Assembly: GCA_036873135.1 (NCBI GenBank)
Contig: JAPTYO010000002.1
Span: forward strand, 48,909,452 to 48,973,451
Length of the DNA: 64,000 nucleotides
Direction of reading: 5' to 3'
Origin: Clarkia xantiana subsp. parviflora
Lineage: Eukaryota; Streptophyta; Magnoliopsida; Myrtales; Onagraceae
Both the position numbers and the translations under genes were made by a program. Positions 1 through 11,659 of this stretch are shown piece after piece. The notes under the pieces are model-generated. The model did not search any database. It was not told where the DNA came from and was given only the letters and a program-made list of their open reading frames with translations. Position 1 is the stretch's first letter. Every line of letters begins with the position of its first letter.

Positions 1-303
1 GGAAGTCCTCCGGTCCGGGTACTGCGCGTATTCCGGACCGTTTTAGACTTGGGTGTCCGCGGAAGAGTTCTTTTACGGGTGCCAAGAATCGATCAGAGGT
101 TTTTCTATGGAGCTAATACCGCGTAGGGCTTCCTTAACAAGAACCTCTACGGGTTCCGTCCGGTGGATCGTGAACTCCATCAGCAAGATCCTTGGGACTA
201 CGGAAAAGGTTTAAGGTATGTGCACATCTTCCGTTGCGCAATTATGATTAGAAGCATGTACCTGTGTTTATGTTTCCGTAGTAATCTGCCCCGTAATCCA
301 ACA
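1..303 (+). mobile_element. 3' part of a copia-type LTR
   Basis: Bases from about 92 to 303 match, with scattered differences, the 3' part of the complete LTR at 3727-4325, including the run from CCAAGAATCGATCAGAGG to the terminal CCAACA. A tRNA-Met-type primer-binding site follows immediately. The first 90 bases do not match that LTR; they resemble GC-rich text such as CCGGACCGTTTT in the gypsy LTR near 20360, so this copy is either a variant LTR or a chimera. The 5' end lies outside the window. Confidence 0.75.
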
Positions 304-304
304 G

Positions 305-316
305 TGGTATCAGAGC
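305..316 (+). other. primer-binding site (initiator tRNA-Met type)
   Basis: TGGTATCAGAGC lies one base after the LTR end. It is the standard copia minus-strand primer site complementary to the 3' end of initiator tRNA-Met. The same motif occurs at 4327, 41275 and, inverted, at 47160. Confidence 0.85.
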
Positions 317-707
317 CTGTGTTAGAAGTTCTTGATTTTGATAAATTGGTGTTCTTGATTTTTCACATATGTTGGCCGAAATTTTTTAAAGTAAAAATTT
401 CCAATTTTTTTATAATTGTTAGTGCCGAAATTTTCATGATGTTCTTAGTAAAAATTTGATGTTCATGATATTCAAGAAAAAGAGGATCTTATTAAAATTT
501 TATTTTGAAATTTGACCACTTATCTCCAATTATGTGTTTCGGCCGAACCCTAGGTGAATTAACAAGGTAATTTTTTTAATTTCTTAGGCCCCAAGAAAGC
601 AAGTTTCGGCCGAATGTACTAGCAATATTGTTTACCATATTTTAGTTTTTATTAAAGGTGACAATATATCTATAATTGGAAATATATGGATAGGTTGACA
701 TATATAG

Positions 708-749
<42 letters not shown>

Positions 750-868
750 CTATCAATATATCTAGTTAATTTATAGGGATAAATATATTGTTGATAGATT
801 TAGCTACCTGAAAGATTAAGAAAATATATTGTCATATATTTATTTCCCTATTAAAGACATTGACAATA

Positions 869-957
<89 letters not shown>

Positions 958-1252
958 CCGAAATTTATATATACATGTATATATTGTTGATTGATTTTGT
1001 CTTAAAGATAGAATCTTGGCAATAAATATGTATATATTTATTATGTGCCAAATTATATATATATATATATACAATATTGGAAATTATTTTACATGATTAA
1101 TATTTCTTGGAGGCTAAGTTAAGTTTTTAGTGGACTTTAAAACCCTACTTAGCGCACAAGATTATTTCGGCCCAACCCTATGGGTTTAATGAGCCAGTCC
1201 AATTTGCAAAACTGGGTCAGTACGCTTCTATGAACCTCGCAATCTGGATGGT
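317..1252 (+). repeat. AT-rich copia leader with microsatellites
   Basis: This untranslated leader separates the primer site from the gag-like frame. It has (AT)n tracts at about 714-748 and 873-935, the latter running into (GT)n up to about 957, and another short (AT)n near 1049-1070. Its sequence parallels 4339-4990 plus 6562-6710, so the two copia units are relatives. No gene is visible here; the minus-strand frame across the AT/GT tract is only repeat translation. Confidence 0.7.
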
Positions 1253-1960
1253 ATGGATTATGATGCATGGAGTGAACATGTAAGGGAACTTCTCATGGCT
1301 GAAAATACAAATGAATGTATTGGTGCTGAAATGGGAAGAAGGACATTGGTGGATGAGTATGGCAATCTTAAAACTCGTCAAGGGATTAGAGGCCTTGATG
1401 ATCAGAGAGCTTGTAAGGTGATATTGGCAGCCTTAGACAAAGAGGTTGCAGAGGACTTCAAACTCAACTACAATGCTCTTCAGCTTTGGGGTGCCCTCAG
1501 ACTCCACTTCGGAAGAGGGAGGGCAGCCGAAGCTAGAAAAGTTTTGTTAGAATATGTTGCCCTACTTTCCCAAGATGCTGGAGTAAAACCCGCGTCGGAT
1601 CTTCAGGATGAAAGATCCACTTGGAGAAAAGTACTCAATATAGCACTGAGATACCCGCTATCATGGTTAGCTGACGACAAAGGATTAGGTTACTTGATCG
1701 AATCGATTAGGCTTACCATGGTCCTATTCGCCGAAAGCAACCAAAAGAAGCCGGAAGGTTCCGTTGTGCATAACCGCAAGAGATCGAGGGAATCAACAGA
1801 GGGAACAGGATCAAATCGGTCCACTAATGAGATCTGGTGTACAAACACTGTTGATTAGTTCCCTAAACAGGTACGCCTCGTTTGCCACATATATAAAGGC
1901 GTTAACGTTTTATATGACTAATGTCACTTGATGAAATTCACTTGTGAATATTTCTTTCAG
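1253..1960 (+). pseudogene. copia gag remnant with a probable intron
   Basis: A 201-codon open frame runs from 1253 to 1858. The peptide context PRNLDGMDYDAWSEHVRELL, readable from just upstream of the ATG, is the usual start of a copia gag (UBN2/DUF4219-like), where a nucleic-acid-binding capsid protein is made. It is followed by helical text (DKEVAEDF, LQLWGALRLHFG, STWRKVLN). A canonical GT-AG segment lies at 1871-1960 and is matched in position and sequence by 49946-50033 in a related copy. No zinc knuckle is seen, so the protein is short for a gag. The assignment rests on motif memory and on the neighbouring LTR and primer site; the exon after the intron is not resolved. Confidence 0.55.
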
Positions 1961-3726
1961 GATCGTTGGTCGAGATGGCAGCAGTTCTCTTTGTAGTTTT
2001 ACCTTTATCTCTTATGGCTTCGTAGATCATCTGAAACCAGACACATTGTCGTTATTTCTCTTATCTCTTTGTTTAATGTTTGAATTTTTGGATTGATTAC
2101 GATTCATATTTATTGAATAAATTAGTTACCGTTCGATTCGAAACGAGATCTACTTGTCAAAATTAATCGGCCCAATTAAACGAGATCGATCGGAAACGAA
2201 ATTGAGACCCAAAATATCCGTCAAGTGCAATTAGTCGGATCAAACATGACGCACACTCTCCTTCTTCTAATATCGTGAAACATCGAAATACCATTAATAT
2301 TCATCGATTGCGTAGTTTTAAGAGCGAACCGGTTAATCTCTTTCTTACTTGTTAGTACTCCATTATATAAATTCCGTAATGATGAACATGTGCGAAACCG
2401 ATTGAATTAAATTAAATTGAATTTTTGGAAATGAAACGATTTAAACCATGGGTTAAACCTGGAATAGGCGCCACGTGCGCGTGTACCTCGAAAGACGGAA
2501 CACATCGTTTTCAGAGTACAAATTTAATGATGAAGTGTTTGAATGAATGTTGAAATTTTCATTTGCCTCCCTTTGGGAATAATTCATTCAATACTTTCAC
2601 GATGAAAAGAGGTATGCTCCACAAGCTACCACGAACTCTTAAAGTATCAACTAACGCAGAAGGTGAAAGCCCAATGCACAGTTCAGAGATGTATAAGTCT
2701 TTGAGATGAATTAGCCAACGAAAATGATGATGTTGGTAAAATGACTCTCCCACTAAATGCCTTGAACTAGAAGTTTGGCAAGACATTCATATTGATAACA
2801 CACTTCAATTGGCATAGTTTGAAAACATAATGTTAGAGTTCAACAACGGACGTTCCCTATGGGATGAAAAGCAGTTGACTCACATCAATGTAGAACTATG
2901 TTCCAACAAAATTGGTCAAACACGACGCCATAAAATCTAAAAGGGAATTATAACGAGTTAAATCTTATCATCATGCGACATTAACTTGTGCATTAAACAA
3001 GTATATGAATCGGGAGTATGATAACTACTCTTAGAGGATACATGTTTAAATTAGCTTGTGATAATGGTGTCGTGGTCGAACATGAGACGTTACATTCCTT
3101 GAGGACGAATTTCCAACGCTTGGTGAAATGAAAATATACGAAGTCTTGATCGAATTGGAGCAGGATAACGATGATAGTCAGGTCCCACTTACTTCGAGTG
3201 AGAGATTTGAGGCAGCAATGCAAATGAATGAAATGGTAAATGAAGATGGGGGCATTTTCCTTGTAAATCCAGTGGGAGGAGCCAATTCTACCACACAAAT
3301 CACTGTTGCTGCAGGGTGCGAATCAAGTTGAACCTGATAATCACGTAGCCGGACCGCTGGATGAAAATCCAATAATGCCACGACTACCCATTGTTCCCAG
3401 TGGTAGTGGATTAACCAACTTGGTTCCAAGTCCTAGTGATCAAGGAATTAATCTGAGCGGTAGAATTCTGAGACCGAGAGGTCGTCCAAGAAAAGTTGTA
3501 GGTCAAGGTTCTAGCACTGCCCTTATTCCCAGTGGGAGTGATGCTCTGATAGAAAGCATTATTACGAGTGAAGCAACGTTCAGACTCAAGATGGGATTAA
3601 CGAGCCTGGAAGAAGTCAAAGGCGTCGAACTTCTCCCAAGAAGTATCCCATCGAGAAGGGTGAAATATTCACCCTAACTTCTGTTGACGAACCGGTAACA
3701 GTTCAAGAAGCGTTGAAAGGACCTCA
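1961..3726 (+). pseudogene. degenerate copia pol remnant
   Basis: There is no long frame, but scraps of a copia polyprotein are legible. Around 3086-3135 one frame reads DVTFLEDEFPTLGE, the segment usually found between integrase and reverse transcriptase. At 3306-3677 an open frame includes RPRGRPRK and SIPSRRVKYSP. Near 3690-3720 the text EPVTVQEALKGPH resembles the start of the copia RT region. Frameshifts and stops separate these pieces. The stretch 1961-3060 aligns by eye with 50034-51120, so it is an old family rather than unique DNA. RT, RNase H and a clear polypurine tract are missing before the LTR at 3727. Confidence 0.5.
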
Positions 3727-4325
3727 TGTTAGCATATGGATATTGGGTGCCGTAATTAGGAGCCCATTAATATGTATACGTTACCTAAGAAATTGGGTAA
3801 ATGTCACATTAGGGTAATTGGGTTTGACCCAAATCCCAATTGACATGAGAGGCCCAAATATTGGGGCTCCCTTATACATGGCCGGCCGAAACTTAGTAAT
3901 AGTAGCAAAGTGGACTTTTGTCCACTATGCTCCTCCTATAAATAAGGGGTGTTAGGGTTTTCTTAAGGGTAATTCAAAATTCCTCCTAAGTGGTGATTTG
4001 AGAGAAAAATCATCCTCCCTAAAGCTTGTTTCGGCCGAACCATATTGAACCACCAAAGGTGTGCCAATTTGCTTTGAGCAAATCACTCCGGAGATCCGTC
4101 CCTGCCAAGAATCGATCAGAGGCTTTGCTGTGGAGCTAATACCGCGTAGGACTTCCTTAACAAGAACTTCTACGGGTTCCGTCCGGTGGACCGCGAACTC
4201 CCTCAGCAGGATCCTTGGGACTACGTAAATGGTTTAAGGTATTTGCACATCTTCCGCTACATAATTATGATTACAAGCATGTGCCTTATTTATGTTTTCG
4301 TAGTAGTCAACCCCGTAATCCAACA
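3727..4325 (+). mobile_element. complete copia-type LTR
   Basis: The segment starts TGTTAGC and ends TCCAACA, giving the TG...CA and TGTT/AACA inverted ends expected of an LTR, and is followed one base later by a tRNA-Met primer site. A TATA-like box (CTATAAATAAG) lies near 3947, upstream of leader-like text. The 3' part matches bases 92-303. The motif TTTCGGCCGAA recurs through the LTR and leader. It sits between two internal regions, so it acts as the shared LTR of a tandem copia structure. Confidence 0.75.
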
Positions 4326-4326
4326 G

Positions 4327-4338
4327 TGGTATCAGAGC
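4327..4338 (+). other. primer-binding site (initiator tRNA-Met type)
   Basis: TGGTATCAGAGC lies one base downstream of the LTR end at 4325, as in the first copia unit. It shows that a second internal region starts here. Confidence 0.85.
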
Positions 4339-4978
4339 CTGTGTTAGAAGTTCTTGATTTTGAGAAATTGATGTTCTTGATTTTTAAAGGTGATGGCCAA
4401 AATTCCGATTTTTACAATTGTTAGGGCCGAAATTTTCATGATGTTCATAGTAAAAATTAGATGTTCATGATCTTCAAGAATAAGTGGATTTTTATCAAAA
4501 TCAAACATTGGATTGTAGATCTTATTAAAACTTGATCCTGAAGTTTGACCACTTGTTTCCAATTTGGTATTTTTCGGCCGAACCCTAATGAGATTTACAA
4601 GGTAAAATTTTAATTTCTTACGCAACAAGTTAAAAGTTTCGGCCGAGATTTTTAAGATTATTGTTTACCATATTTTATTTTTTATTAAAGGTAACAATAT
4701 ATATATAATTGGAAACATAAAGATAGGTTCACATTAAATATATTAGAAATATATAACTATCAATATATCTAGCTAAATTATAAAGATTAAAGATATTATT
4801 GATAGATTTTGTTACCTAAAAGATTAAGAAAATATATTGTCAGTATATTTGTTTCCCTATTAAAGATATTGACTATAAATAAATAAATAAATATATATAT
4901 ATATATGTTGGGGCCGAAATTTATATATATGTATATATATTTTTGATTGATTTACATCTTATAGATAGAATCTTGACA

Positions 4979-5015
<37 letters not shown>
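4339..5015 (+). repeat. copia leader, second unit
   Basis: This is a diverged copy of the leader at 317-1060, with the same GTTCTTGATTTTGA start, TTTCGGCCGA motifs and an AT microsatellite near 4985-5014. The microsatellite is interrupted by the Helitron that starts at 5016, and the leader resumes at 6562. No coding region is seen. Confidence 0.65.
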
Positions 5016-5016
<1 letters not shown>

Positions 5017-6561
5017 TAGTTATTAACGCGTGCATTGCACGCGCATCTGCCGTTTAAGTTTCCTGATGCATAATTTATCTTTTTTTTCTAATATAATATT
5101 TAATTTATACACGGGCAAGTTGATGAGTTGCGAGAATTGAATCTGTGTGATAGATAAGAATGACACAATGTAATTCAAAACAGGAAACATTAAAAATGAT
5201 AATTAGGTACAAAATTAATATTGTTTTCAATTACGGTACTAAATTAGCATTATATATATATATAAGGTTACAATTAATAATGAGTTGCATCGCGCATGAT
5301 GTGGGTTATTAACGACAAAGTTGTATCTAACTCATCAACTTGAGGAGTGAAGAATGTAAATTCGTTCTTAACCACTTAGAGTTATCAGTGGAGCAGTTTG
5401 ACCAATACAAATGTAACTGTTCACTTTCCATGCAATTTTATACTATAATACCAACAAAAATTGATTTAACGCTAAATGAAAATTCAGTTCATTAAAATAT
5501 AAAGTTTATACTTGACTTTACGTCAATTACTTATTTAACAACTAATTAGGTTGTACATAATTTGATTACATTGACAGACGGAAGGACTAAATTAATAGTT
5601 CGAGACCCTAAATGTTGGACCATAAGTAACATGTTTTCCGTAAAAGGTCAAAATTGAAGAACCGTGGTTGACCCATATTTTGACACTTTCTATGATTTGA
5701 CAAGTGACACATCTATGTGATATAAAAAATTTACAACATGTACTCGAAGTTTTCACGAGTTGAGTACATATCATACTTTGGGGTTGACTCAAATTTATAG
5801 GTATATTATATTAAGAAGTTAATGATAATTAATGTAACATGGTAGTTAAGCGACCTTCACGAATAAAATTAATGCAATTTAACTAATAAATTTTTAGTAA
5901 TACTCAAATTAGGGACTAAATCATCAATTTTTTAAATTATTAATGTCTGAAGTTTATACTTGAAATCACCTTAACTATTTATTCAACTACTAATTAGGAT
6001 ATGCCTAATATGATTGAATTTACAAACACAAGAACTAAAATTATAACCTGAGTAAATGAGTATTGAACATTGAGTAACATGTTATATGTAAAGCCAAACT
6101 TAAAAAACCACGTTTGATCCATAGTTTGATGTGTTATATAAGTTGGCTGGCAAGTGACTAATTTATGTGATACAGAAATGTCAATAGGCGGAACATCCCC
6201 AAATATGTGATATGGTGAATGGATAATAACATGCACCCGACATTTTCACATACTTAATGCATTTCATATGTTATAGCCAACTTTAAATTGATAAGTATAT
6301 TATAATGAGAAGTTAATAATAACTACGACGACATGCCAATTAAACGACCGTTAAAAAATAAAAATAACAAAATGTAACTAAATATTTTTTTTTAGTAATA
6401 GTAAAGATAAATAGATGAGTCTCAAAGATAATGAGAACTAAACCATCAATTTTATAAAATTATGAGAACTAAATATAATAATAATAAAAATATTAAAAAA
6501 AAATTCAAAAGGTACCTATTGGGGGTGAGGACAACCCTCACATTTTATATTGGTATAAAGA
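5016..6561 (-). mobile_element. Helitron, about 1.55 kb, non-autonomous
   Basis: Read on the minus strand, the element ends with an 8-bp GC-rich palindrome (5027-5043, CGCGTGCA/TGCACGCG) about 11 bases before a terminal CTAG at 5019-5016. This is the canonical Helitron 3' end. The minus-strand 5' end at 6561 begins TCTTTATACCAATATAAAA, which fits the TC start. The flanks are A (5015) and T (6562), the expected A|T insertion site. Removing the segment rejoins the copia leader seen uninterrupted at about 1050-1200. The interior is AT-rich, contains related segments near 5590-5790 and 5990-6290, and encodes no Rep/helicase. Confidence 0.75.
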
Positions 6562-7920
6562 TATTTGCAATATTGGAAATTATTTACTATAGTTAATAAT
6601 TCTTAGAGGCTAAGTTAAGTTTTTAGTGGACTTTAAAACTCAATTTAGCCCACAAGATTATTTCGGCCCAACCCTTCTGTGATTAATGGGCCGGTCCAAT
6701 TTGCTAAACCGGATAGGAATAAAACCAAACCAGATTTTCTTAATCGGTTCGACCTTGCCGGGTTGGGTCGAACCGGGGTAACTAAGTGAACCTAATCAAA
6801 CCGGTTTTGAGTGATTGAACCGTACCCTATTTTATTGGACCAGTTCGGACTGAATCAAATTTTGAAAAACTGGACCGGATTGAAGCGGATTTTCTGGACC
6901 GAACCGAACCAGATTTTCTGGACCGAACCAAACCGGACCGAAATTGACTGAACCGAACCAGATTTTTTCAAAATTGAATTCAAGTCAATTAATAAAATAG
7001 GATGGTCAGGTTTTAAAATCTAAATGTTTTTGAACTTTAATTAGTCTACACAGTGCTCGAAGGTTTAAAACTTTCAAGTTTTTGATTAAACCTTAATGCG
7101 TGGTTTCGATTATGGGGATAGATCTCGGAAATGCATGATCTAGGGACTGGATTAATTAGAGGGCTGAAATGGAATTGTTTACTTTTTGTCACATATATTT
7201 ATTAGAACTGTTGTCTTGACTATGTCAAGCTACCTGGATGTTGGGGGCGGATCCCTGGTTAAATATATGGTTTGCGCATTAGGACAGACATACTGTGATG
7301 GTTGTGATTGCCTAGGATTCATGTCTAGAAACACGCATGATTAATTGTAAGCATGAATTGCAAGTCAGCCCCTAATATTTAAAATGTTTTAAAAATAAAA
7401 TCCAGTCGTCAAATATGCATGATTAATGTGGAAGTGTGCATGTATGACACGTATGCCTGAATGTTGAGGATGTAGCTGCATGTGATAGTTTACTTGGAAG
7501 GTAGTATTATATATGCTAGCATGAGTTCCTCGGAACATTAGACGCATAACACGTATGCCCAAGATCCTTCTCCCTGTCCTTACGGATCAGCTAGTCTCTG
7601 TCCTCCATGTAACATTTTTAAATACAAAAGGGTCTTGGGAAAGCCAAGATTGTGTATGCTTATTTAAAAGTTCCCGTTCTGGTAATTTGTGAATAAAACC
7701 GTTTTTAAATAGACTGATCTATTATATTGAAGACAACGGTAGTGTGAACTCTTTCACGAACCCCCTTCCCTCGGTTTACTGGCGGTTGGACGGTTTAGAT
7801 GGCTGAGGAATCATTCTTTTTCGAATTCCATCTTATAGATATCCGGTGTATGCAATTCTTTCTCAAAATGTTATTATATCCCTGATTATGCATGATTATC
7901 AATGTGTTCGTATAAATTAG
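6562..7920 (+). repeat. copia leader continuation with an ACCGGA-rich tract
   Basis: From 6562 the text follows the first unit (CAATATTGGAAATTATTT, then CTAAGTTAAGTTTTTAGTGG). At about 6700-6965 it runs into imperfect short repeats built on GAACCGAACCAGATTTTCTGG. The remaining 950 bases hold no recognisable gene, only AT-rich DNA with frequent stops on both strands. Confidence 0.5.
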
Positions 7921-8390
7921 TTGAATGAATGCGGTTCGATATTCCTCGCAATCTTGACGGTATGGATTATTATGATTAAAAAGAGTATGTGTTGTACTCT
8001 CTGTTACGATTCCGAAAAGCGGAAAGGACGACTACGGATGAATATTGTAGTCTGTATAATTTTGACAATGAGAGATGAATGTGATAATTCGTTTCCCCAA
8101 GAATGGGAGTAGGTTCTTTGATGATCTGAACGCGTATGTGGTAATACATTCAACTCTGGATAAAGGGGTTGAAGAAGACTTCAATTGCAACCAGACAATG
8201 CTACAGCTTGGTATCCCTTTGCATCCACATCAGTGGAAGCAAGGATGCTAAATCTAGACATGTTTTGATTGAATGTGATGGTCTTCTCTCTTTCTATAGA
8301 TGCTGGTGTAAAAGCCGCTTGAGATCTTCGCGATGAAAGGTCAACATGGAAAGATGTATATGGTTGTCTGACGTTGATGGGACTCACTTA
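7921..8390 (+). pseudogene. copia gag remnant, second copy
   Basis: The words FDIPRNLDGMDY (about 7937) and later LDKGVEEDF (near 8155) and DERSTWKD (near 8330) match positions of the gag remnant at 1253-1858. They lie in different frames with stops between them, so the copy is dead. It lies where gag should be after the primer site at 4327 and the Helitron-split leader. No 3' LTR for this unit is visible to its right. Confidence 0.55.
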
Positions 8391-9111
8391 CCATGAATCT
8401 AGTCAAGTATAGTAACCACAACAGTAAAGGGACAACCTTCTCTCTGCTCACCATAGTGGTTCGAAAGAAACCAACAATGATCCGTACATGATCTGTACAT
8501 GAGTAATTAGTATTTAAGAACTATAAATTAACTTCACTTTAGGAGTAATTCATGCAATGGAGGAGAGAACAAGAATAATATAGTTAAATATAAATCGATA
8601 AAGAATCTCATAGGAAGCTTTGATGATGACCGAATGTTAGACTAAAGCCTAGAATACAATTTTTTTTTGTAATATCAGCGGATTTTATATTACAAATTTA
8701 ATACGTCAGCACTCGTAATATGCTTGCTCCACATTTAGACTAATCGACACCCTACAAAGATAAGATTAGTCTGTAAGGGGTAAAATGCTGATCGTAAATA
8801 ATTTTTCATACCTATATAGGTCTTAGCAGTAATTGACTTCATAAACCTTTTATTTAAGGAATAATGTGCTACACCTTAGTATTCACGTGGTTTGCCCGTA
8901 TAAACTTCAACTGAGAATCTGAGATAGATAAGTTTAGGGGTGAAAGTGTAAATAGCGGCAGATAGGGGAGCTCAATTTCCCATTATACCCTCGGCATCCC
9001 AACATAAACCCATTGCGCTTCACAAAACCCTAGCTCTGTCGAAATCTCTGATTCTGGTGTGTTTCTCCCTAAATTCGCAGTGTTCCTCCTTCCTTCACTA
9101 ACTTGTTCACC
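8391..9111 (+). promoter_or_regulatory. intergenic DNA and promoter/5' leader of the acidic-protein gene
   Basis: No gene is visible from 8391 to about 8940. The 150 bases before the ATG at 9112 are less AT-rich and contain a telo-box (AAACCCTAG at 9025-9033), an element common in promoters or 5' leaders of plant housekeeping and growth genes. The start codon context CACCATGG is favourable. The transcription start is not resolvable from sequence alone. Confidence 0.4.
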
Positions 9112-10761
9112 ATGGAGAGCCTATGTACAAGCGGCGTTCTTGTAGATAGCTTCCTCAGCTCCCTGAGGGCACTTCTAGTGGCTGAGACTGCTGCTTTTGC
9201 AGTCAAGAGTCTTGCTTGCTCTCTCTCGATGGTATACGTTTTACTTCAGAAAAATCCATTCTTTATATTGTTTTTCTTTTTGATTGTTTGGCCTAATGCC
9301 TTTCTCCACTTGAGCATACTTTGGTGTTTCAGCTTTCCGTTGACCTTGTGGATACTGTTATTATGTCCATTGTCGATCCTACTGTAAGAAAATTTAGGGT
9401 TCAAGTGAAAGAGGCCTTTTTTTTGTTTCTTTAACGTTGCGGGTTGCAATTTTTGCTATTGCTCTGTAAATCTGGATAATTGTTTGTTCTTGTGATTGGA
9501 TCTGGAGTAATTTCCATTCTTGATCCGGTAATCTTTGTCATTGGTTGGGACAATTGGGAAGTTCTTAACATATACTCATGAATTTTTGAGCAAGAATCTA
9601 GTGATGAAAATGATTGAAGAAAAAGTGCGGGTTTAACTGAGATTGGATTGTATGGTCCATGATTCCATTCTACTGTTTCGGAATTGGGTGAAACAGCTAA
9701 AAGCTACTTTTGGTGTTCTTCTGTAGTGGGTATTTGGAGAACATAAATTCCTCTCAAATTGGAAAAACGGGCAGTGTTACGACACTGACCCTCTTTTTGG
9801 TCAGACATTCTGACTCTTTGTTCATGTTGAGCATAGCTGTAATTTATATGGTGTGGTGTATTTCAACCATGCCGTATGAATATTAGCCGATATGGAAGTC
9901 CTGATGTTTGTGGTGCATCAATGCTTTTTGTCAAGCCAATTTATTTCGTCTTTTATTGTGAATTTTGCAAAGTCATCAGATGTTTAACATGAGATAATCT
10001 CGTATGTAATGTGGCTGTTAGAATGTGCTAATTTTCAAACTAGCTATGCTTAAGTTCGAAATTGTGCCACTCATGTTTACTAGGATTGGTTTAATGCATC
10101 TATTTCCCATATTCGTTTGAACTTTGTTGGAGTATATTCTAAATGTAGTACTATGTTTTCTTTATGGTTCGGGGAACCTTTTTATTAGTGTTACTATGTT
10201 TAATTCATTCAATTTCCTATAAGTCGGTTCTTACTTTCTGATGTTTTCACATTTAGATGCAGAGCATACCTAGTGGAATCATCGTCTTGCCGAAAGAGCA
10301 AGATGCTGCTGGAAGGTATTCCACTACATATCATCCCTAAATACAAAAAAACTATGACGTCTCATGTTTCATTTAAGCACCTGAAGATGTGTTCTTTCTT
10401 GTGCAGTTTTCCAATTTCACAGCTCCATGAATTGAAGAAGCCTGCTCCTGAGAATACAGACGGCAGTGAAACTGAAGAGGATGATGATGATGATGATGCA
10501 GATGATCAGGACGATGATGATGAAGATGCAGCTGAGGATGAGGATGAGGATGGTGAAGATGGTGAGGACGAAGGTGACCCTGAGGATGAGCCCGTGGCCA
10601 ATGGCGGAGCAGGAAGTGGCGACGAAGATGAAGATGATGATGACGACGATGATGATGATGATGACGACGACGATGATGATGATGGAGAAGACGAAGATGA
10701 TGAGGAAGATGAAGAAGATGAAGAGGATTTGCCTCAGCCACCCACCAAGAAGAGAAAGTAA
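9112..10761 (+). CDS. small highly acidic, probably nuclear protein (four exons)
   Basis: I assign exons 9112-9231, 9333-9383, 10257-10315 and 10407-10761, all with GT-AG borders and continuous phase, giving 194 residues. Residues 1-76 are an ordinary helical N-terminus (SLRALLVAETAAFAVKSLA, then LVDTVIMSIVDPT and SGIIVLPKEQ). From about residue 98 to 187 almost every residue is Asp or Glu, with one 17-residue Asp run. The protein ends PPTKKRK, a basic nuclear-localisation-like tail. Plant proteins of this shape are often named after yeast VHS3 or prostatic spermine-binding protein because of the acidic tract, which says little about function. A histone- or basic-protein-binding nuclear role is plausible but is inference. 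No domain of known activity is seen. Confidence 0.8.
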
Positions 10762-11158
10762 GAGATGATGTGCTGTGTAGTTTGGGTGGGTGTCTTTATT
10801 TCTGATTCGGTGGTGGCGCCTTGGTTGTGCCTTTGCATAGTATGTCGGGTTTGTTGGGTTGATAGTAGTGTTAGGGCGGCGGGTGTAGTTGGGGTTGTAT
10901 CTCTTATCTGTTTGGGGCTAGAAAACTTGTTGAGTATTCAGTCGATGGATCATGTTATCTGATTTTAAGCTTTTAGCAATCTAATGTGGTTGATCTGCTT
11001 GTTAACATATTTTTGTCCTTTTGATTATGTTCAAAATTTTAACATATATATTGTTCCTTAGTTTGGGGTTTGACATTTGGTGGTTTCCAAGTGCTGCATT
11101 TCCTCTGATTAAAAAAAAAAGTGCTGCATTTCCAAGAACTTGCAAGCTAGCTGTCTGC
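10762..11158 (+). other. 3' flank of the acidic-protein gene
   Basis: T- and G-rich trailer sequence follows the stop codon. It holds a short direct duplication of GTGCTGCATTTCC (near 11090 and 11121) around an A-run. No second gene is seen. Confidence 0.4.
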
Positions 11159-11659
11159 AGGGATTTAAATCAAATTGGTACCTGGGCTAACAGTTCAAAA
11201 CGAATTGGTACATTCACTAAATTTTGTTGCTTTTTATTACCCGAGTTAACATGAGTGTTACACCGTTAGAAATATTGGTTAAAATTGACAGAATCGGTCA
11301 CGTGTGGTGCATGTGACCTCCGTTGACAGCAAAGACAGAAAAAAAGGCATAAAAAATACTAAAATGCCCTTATTGCAAATATCTATACAAGAAGCCCTCT
11401 TCTCCTTCCTCGTCACAATTAGGGCGGAGAAGAGGGCTTCTCGTAGAAGTATTTGCAATAAGGGCATTTTAGTATTTTTTTTTCTTTGGCGTCAAGAGAT
11501 GTCATGTGCCCCGCACGTGACCGATTTTGTCAATTTTAACCAGCATTTCTAACGGTGCAACACCCAGGTTAACTCGGGTACCAAAAAACAACAAAATTTA
11601 GTGGAGCTACTAATTCGTTTTGGGCTGTTAGCCTAGGCACCAATTTGATTTAAATCCCT
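11159..11659. mobile_element. foldback element of about 500 bp (MITE-like)
   Basis: The left arm starting AGGGATTTAAATC at 11159 is the reverse complement of the right arm ending at 11659. The match continues inward through GCTAACAG, TTAAAATTGACA, AAATGCCCTTATTGCAAAT and AGAAGCCCTCTTCTCC, leaving a loop of only a few tens of bases near 11420. This structure is typical of foldback or long-TIR MITEs. I could not find a convincing target duplication, so the superfamily is open. Confidence 0.7.

Noticed and set aside
832..1074. Minus-strand frame of 80 codons rich in Tyr/Ile and Thr/His
   Set aside because: It is the translation of (AT)n and (GT)n microsatellites in a copia leader.
2559..2786. 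Minus-strand 75-codon frame in the copia remnant
   Set aside because: The direct strand carries the copia-related text shared with 50600-50720, so this is an antisense shadow.
10373..10741. Minus-strand His-rich frame of 122 codons
   Set aside because: It is the antisense of the Asp/Glu tract of the acidic-protein gene, an expected shadow.
11304..11552. Mirror-image frames on both strands near 11300-11550
   Set aside because: Both are products of the inverted arms of the foldback element and share no family features.
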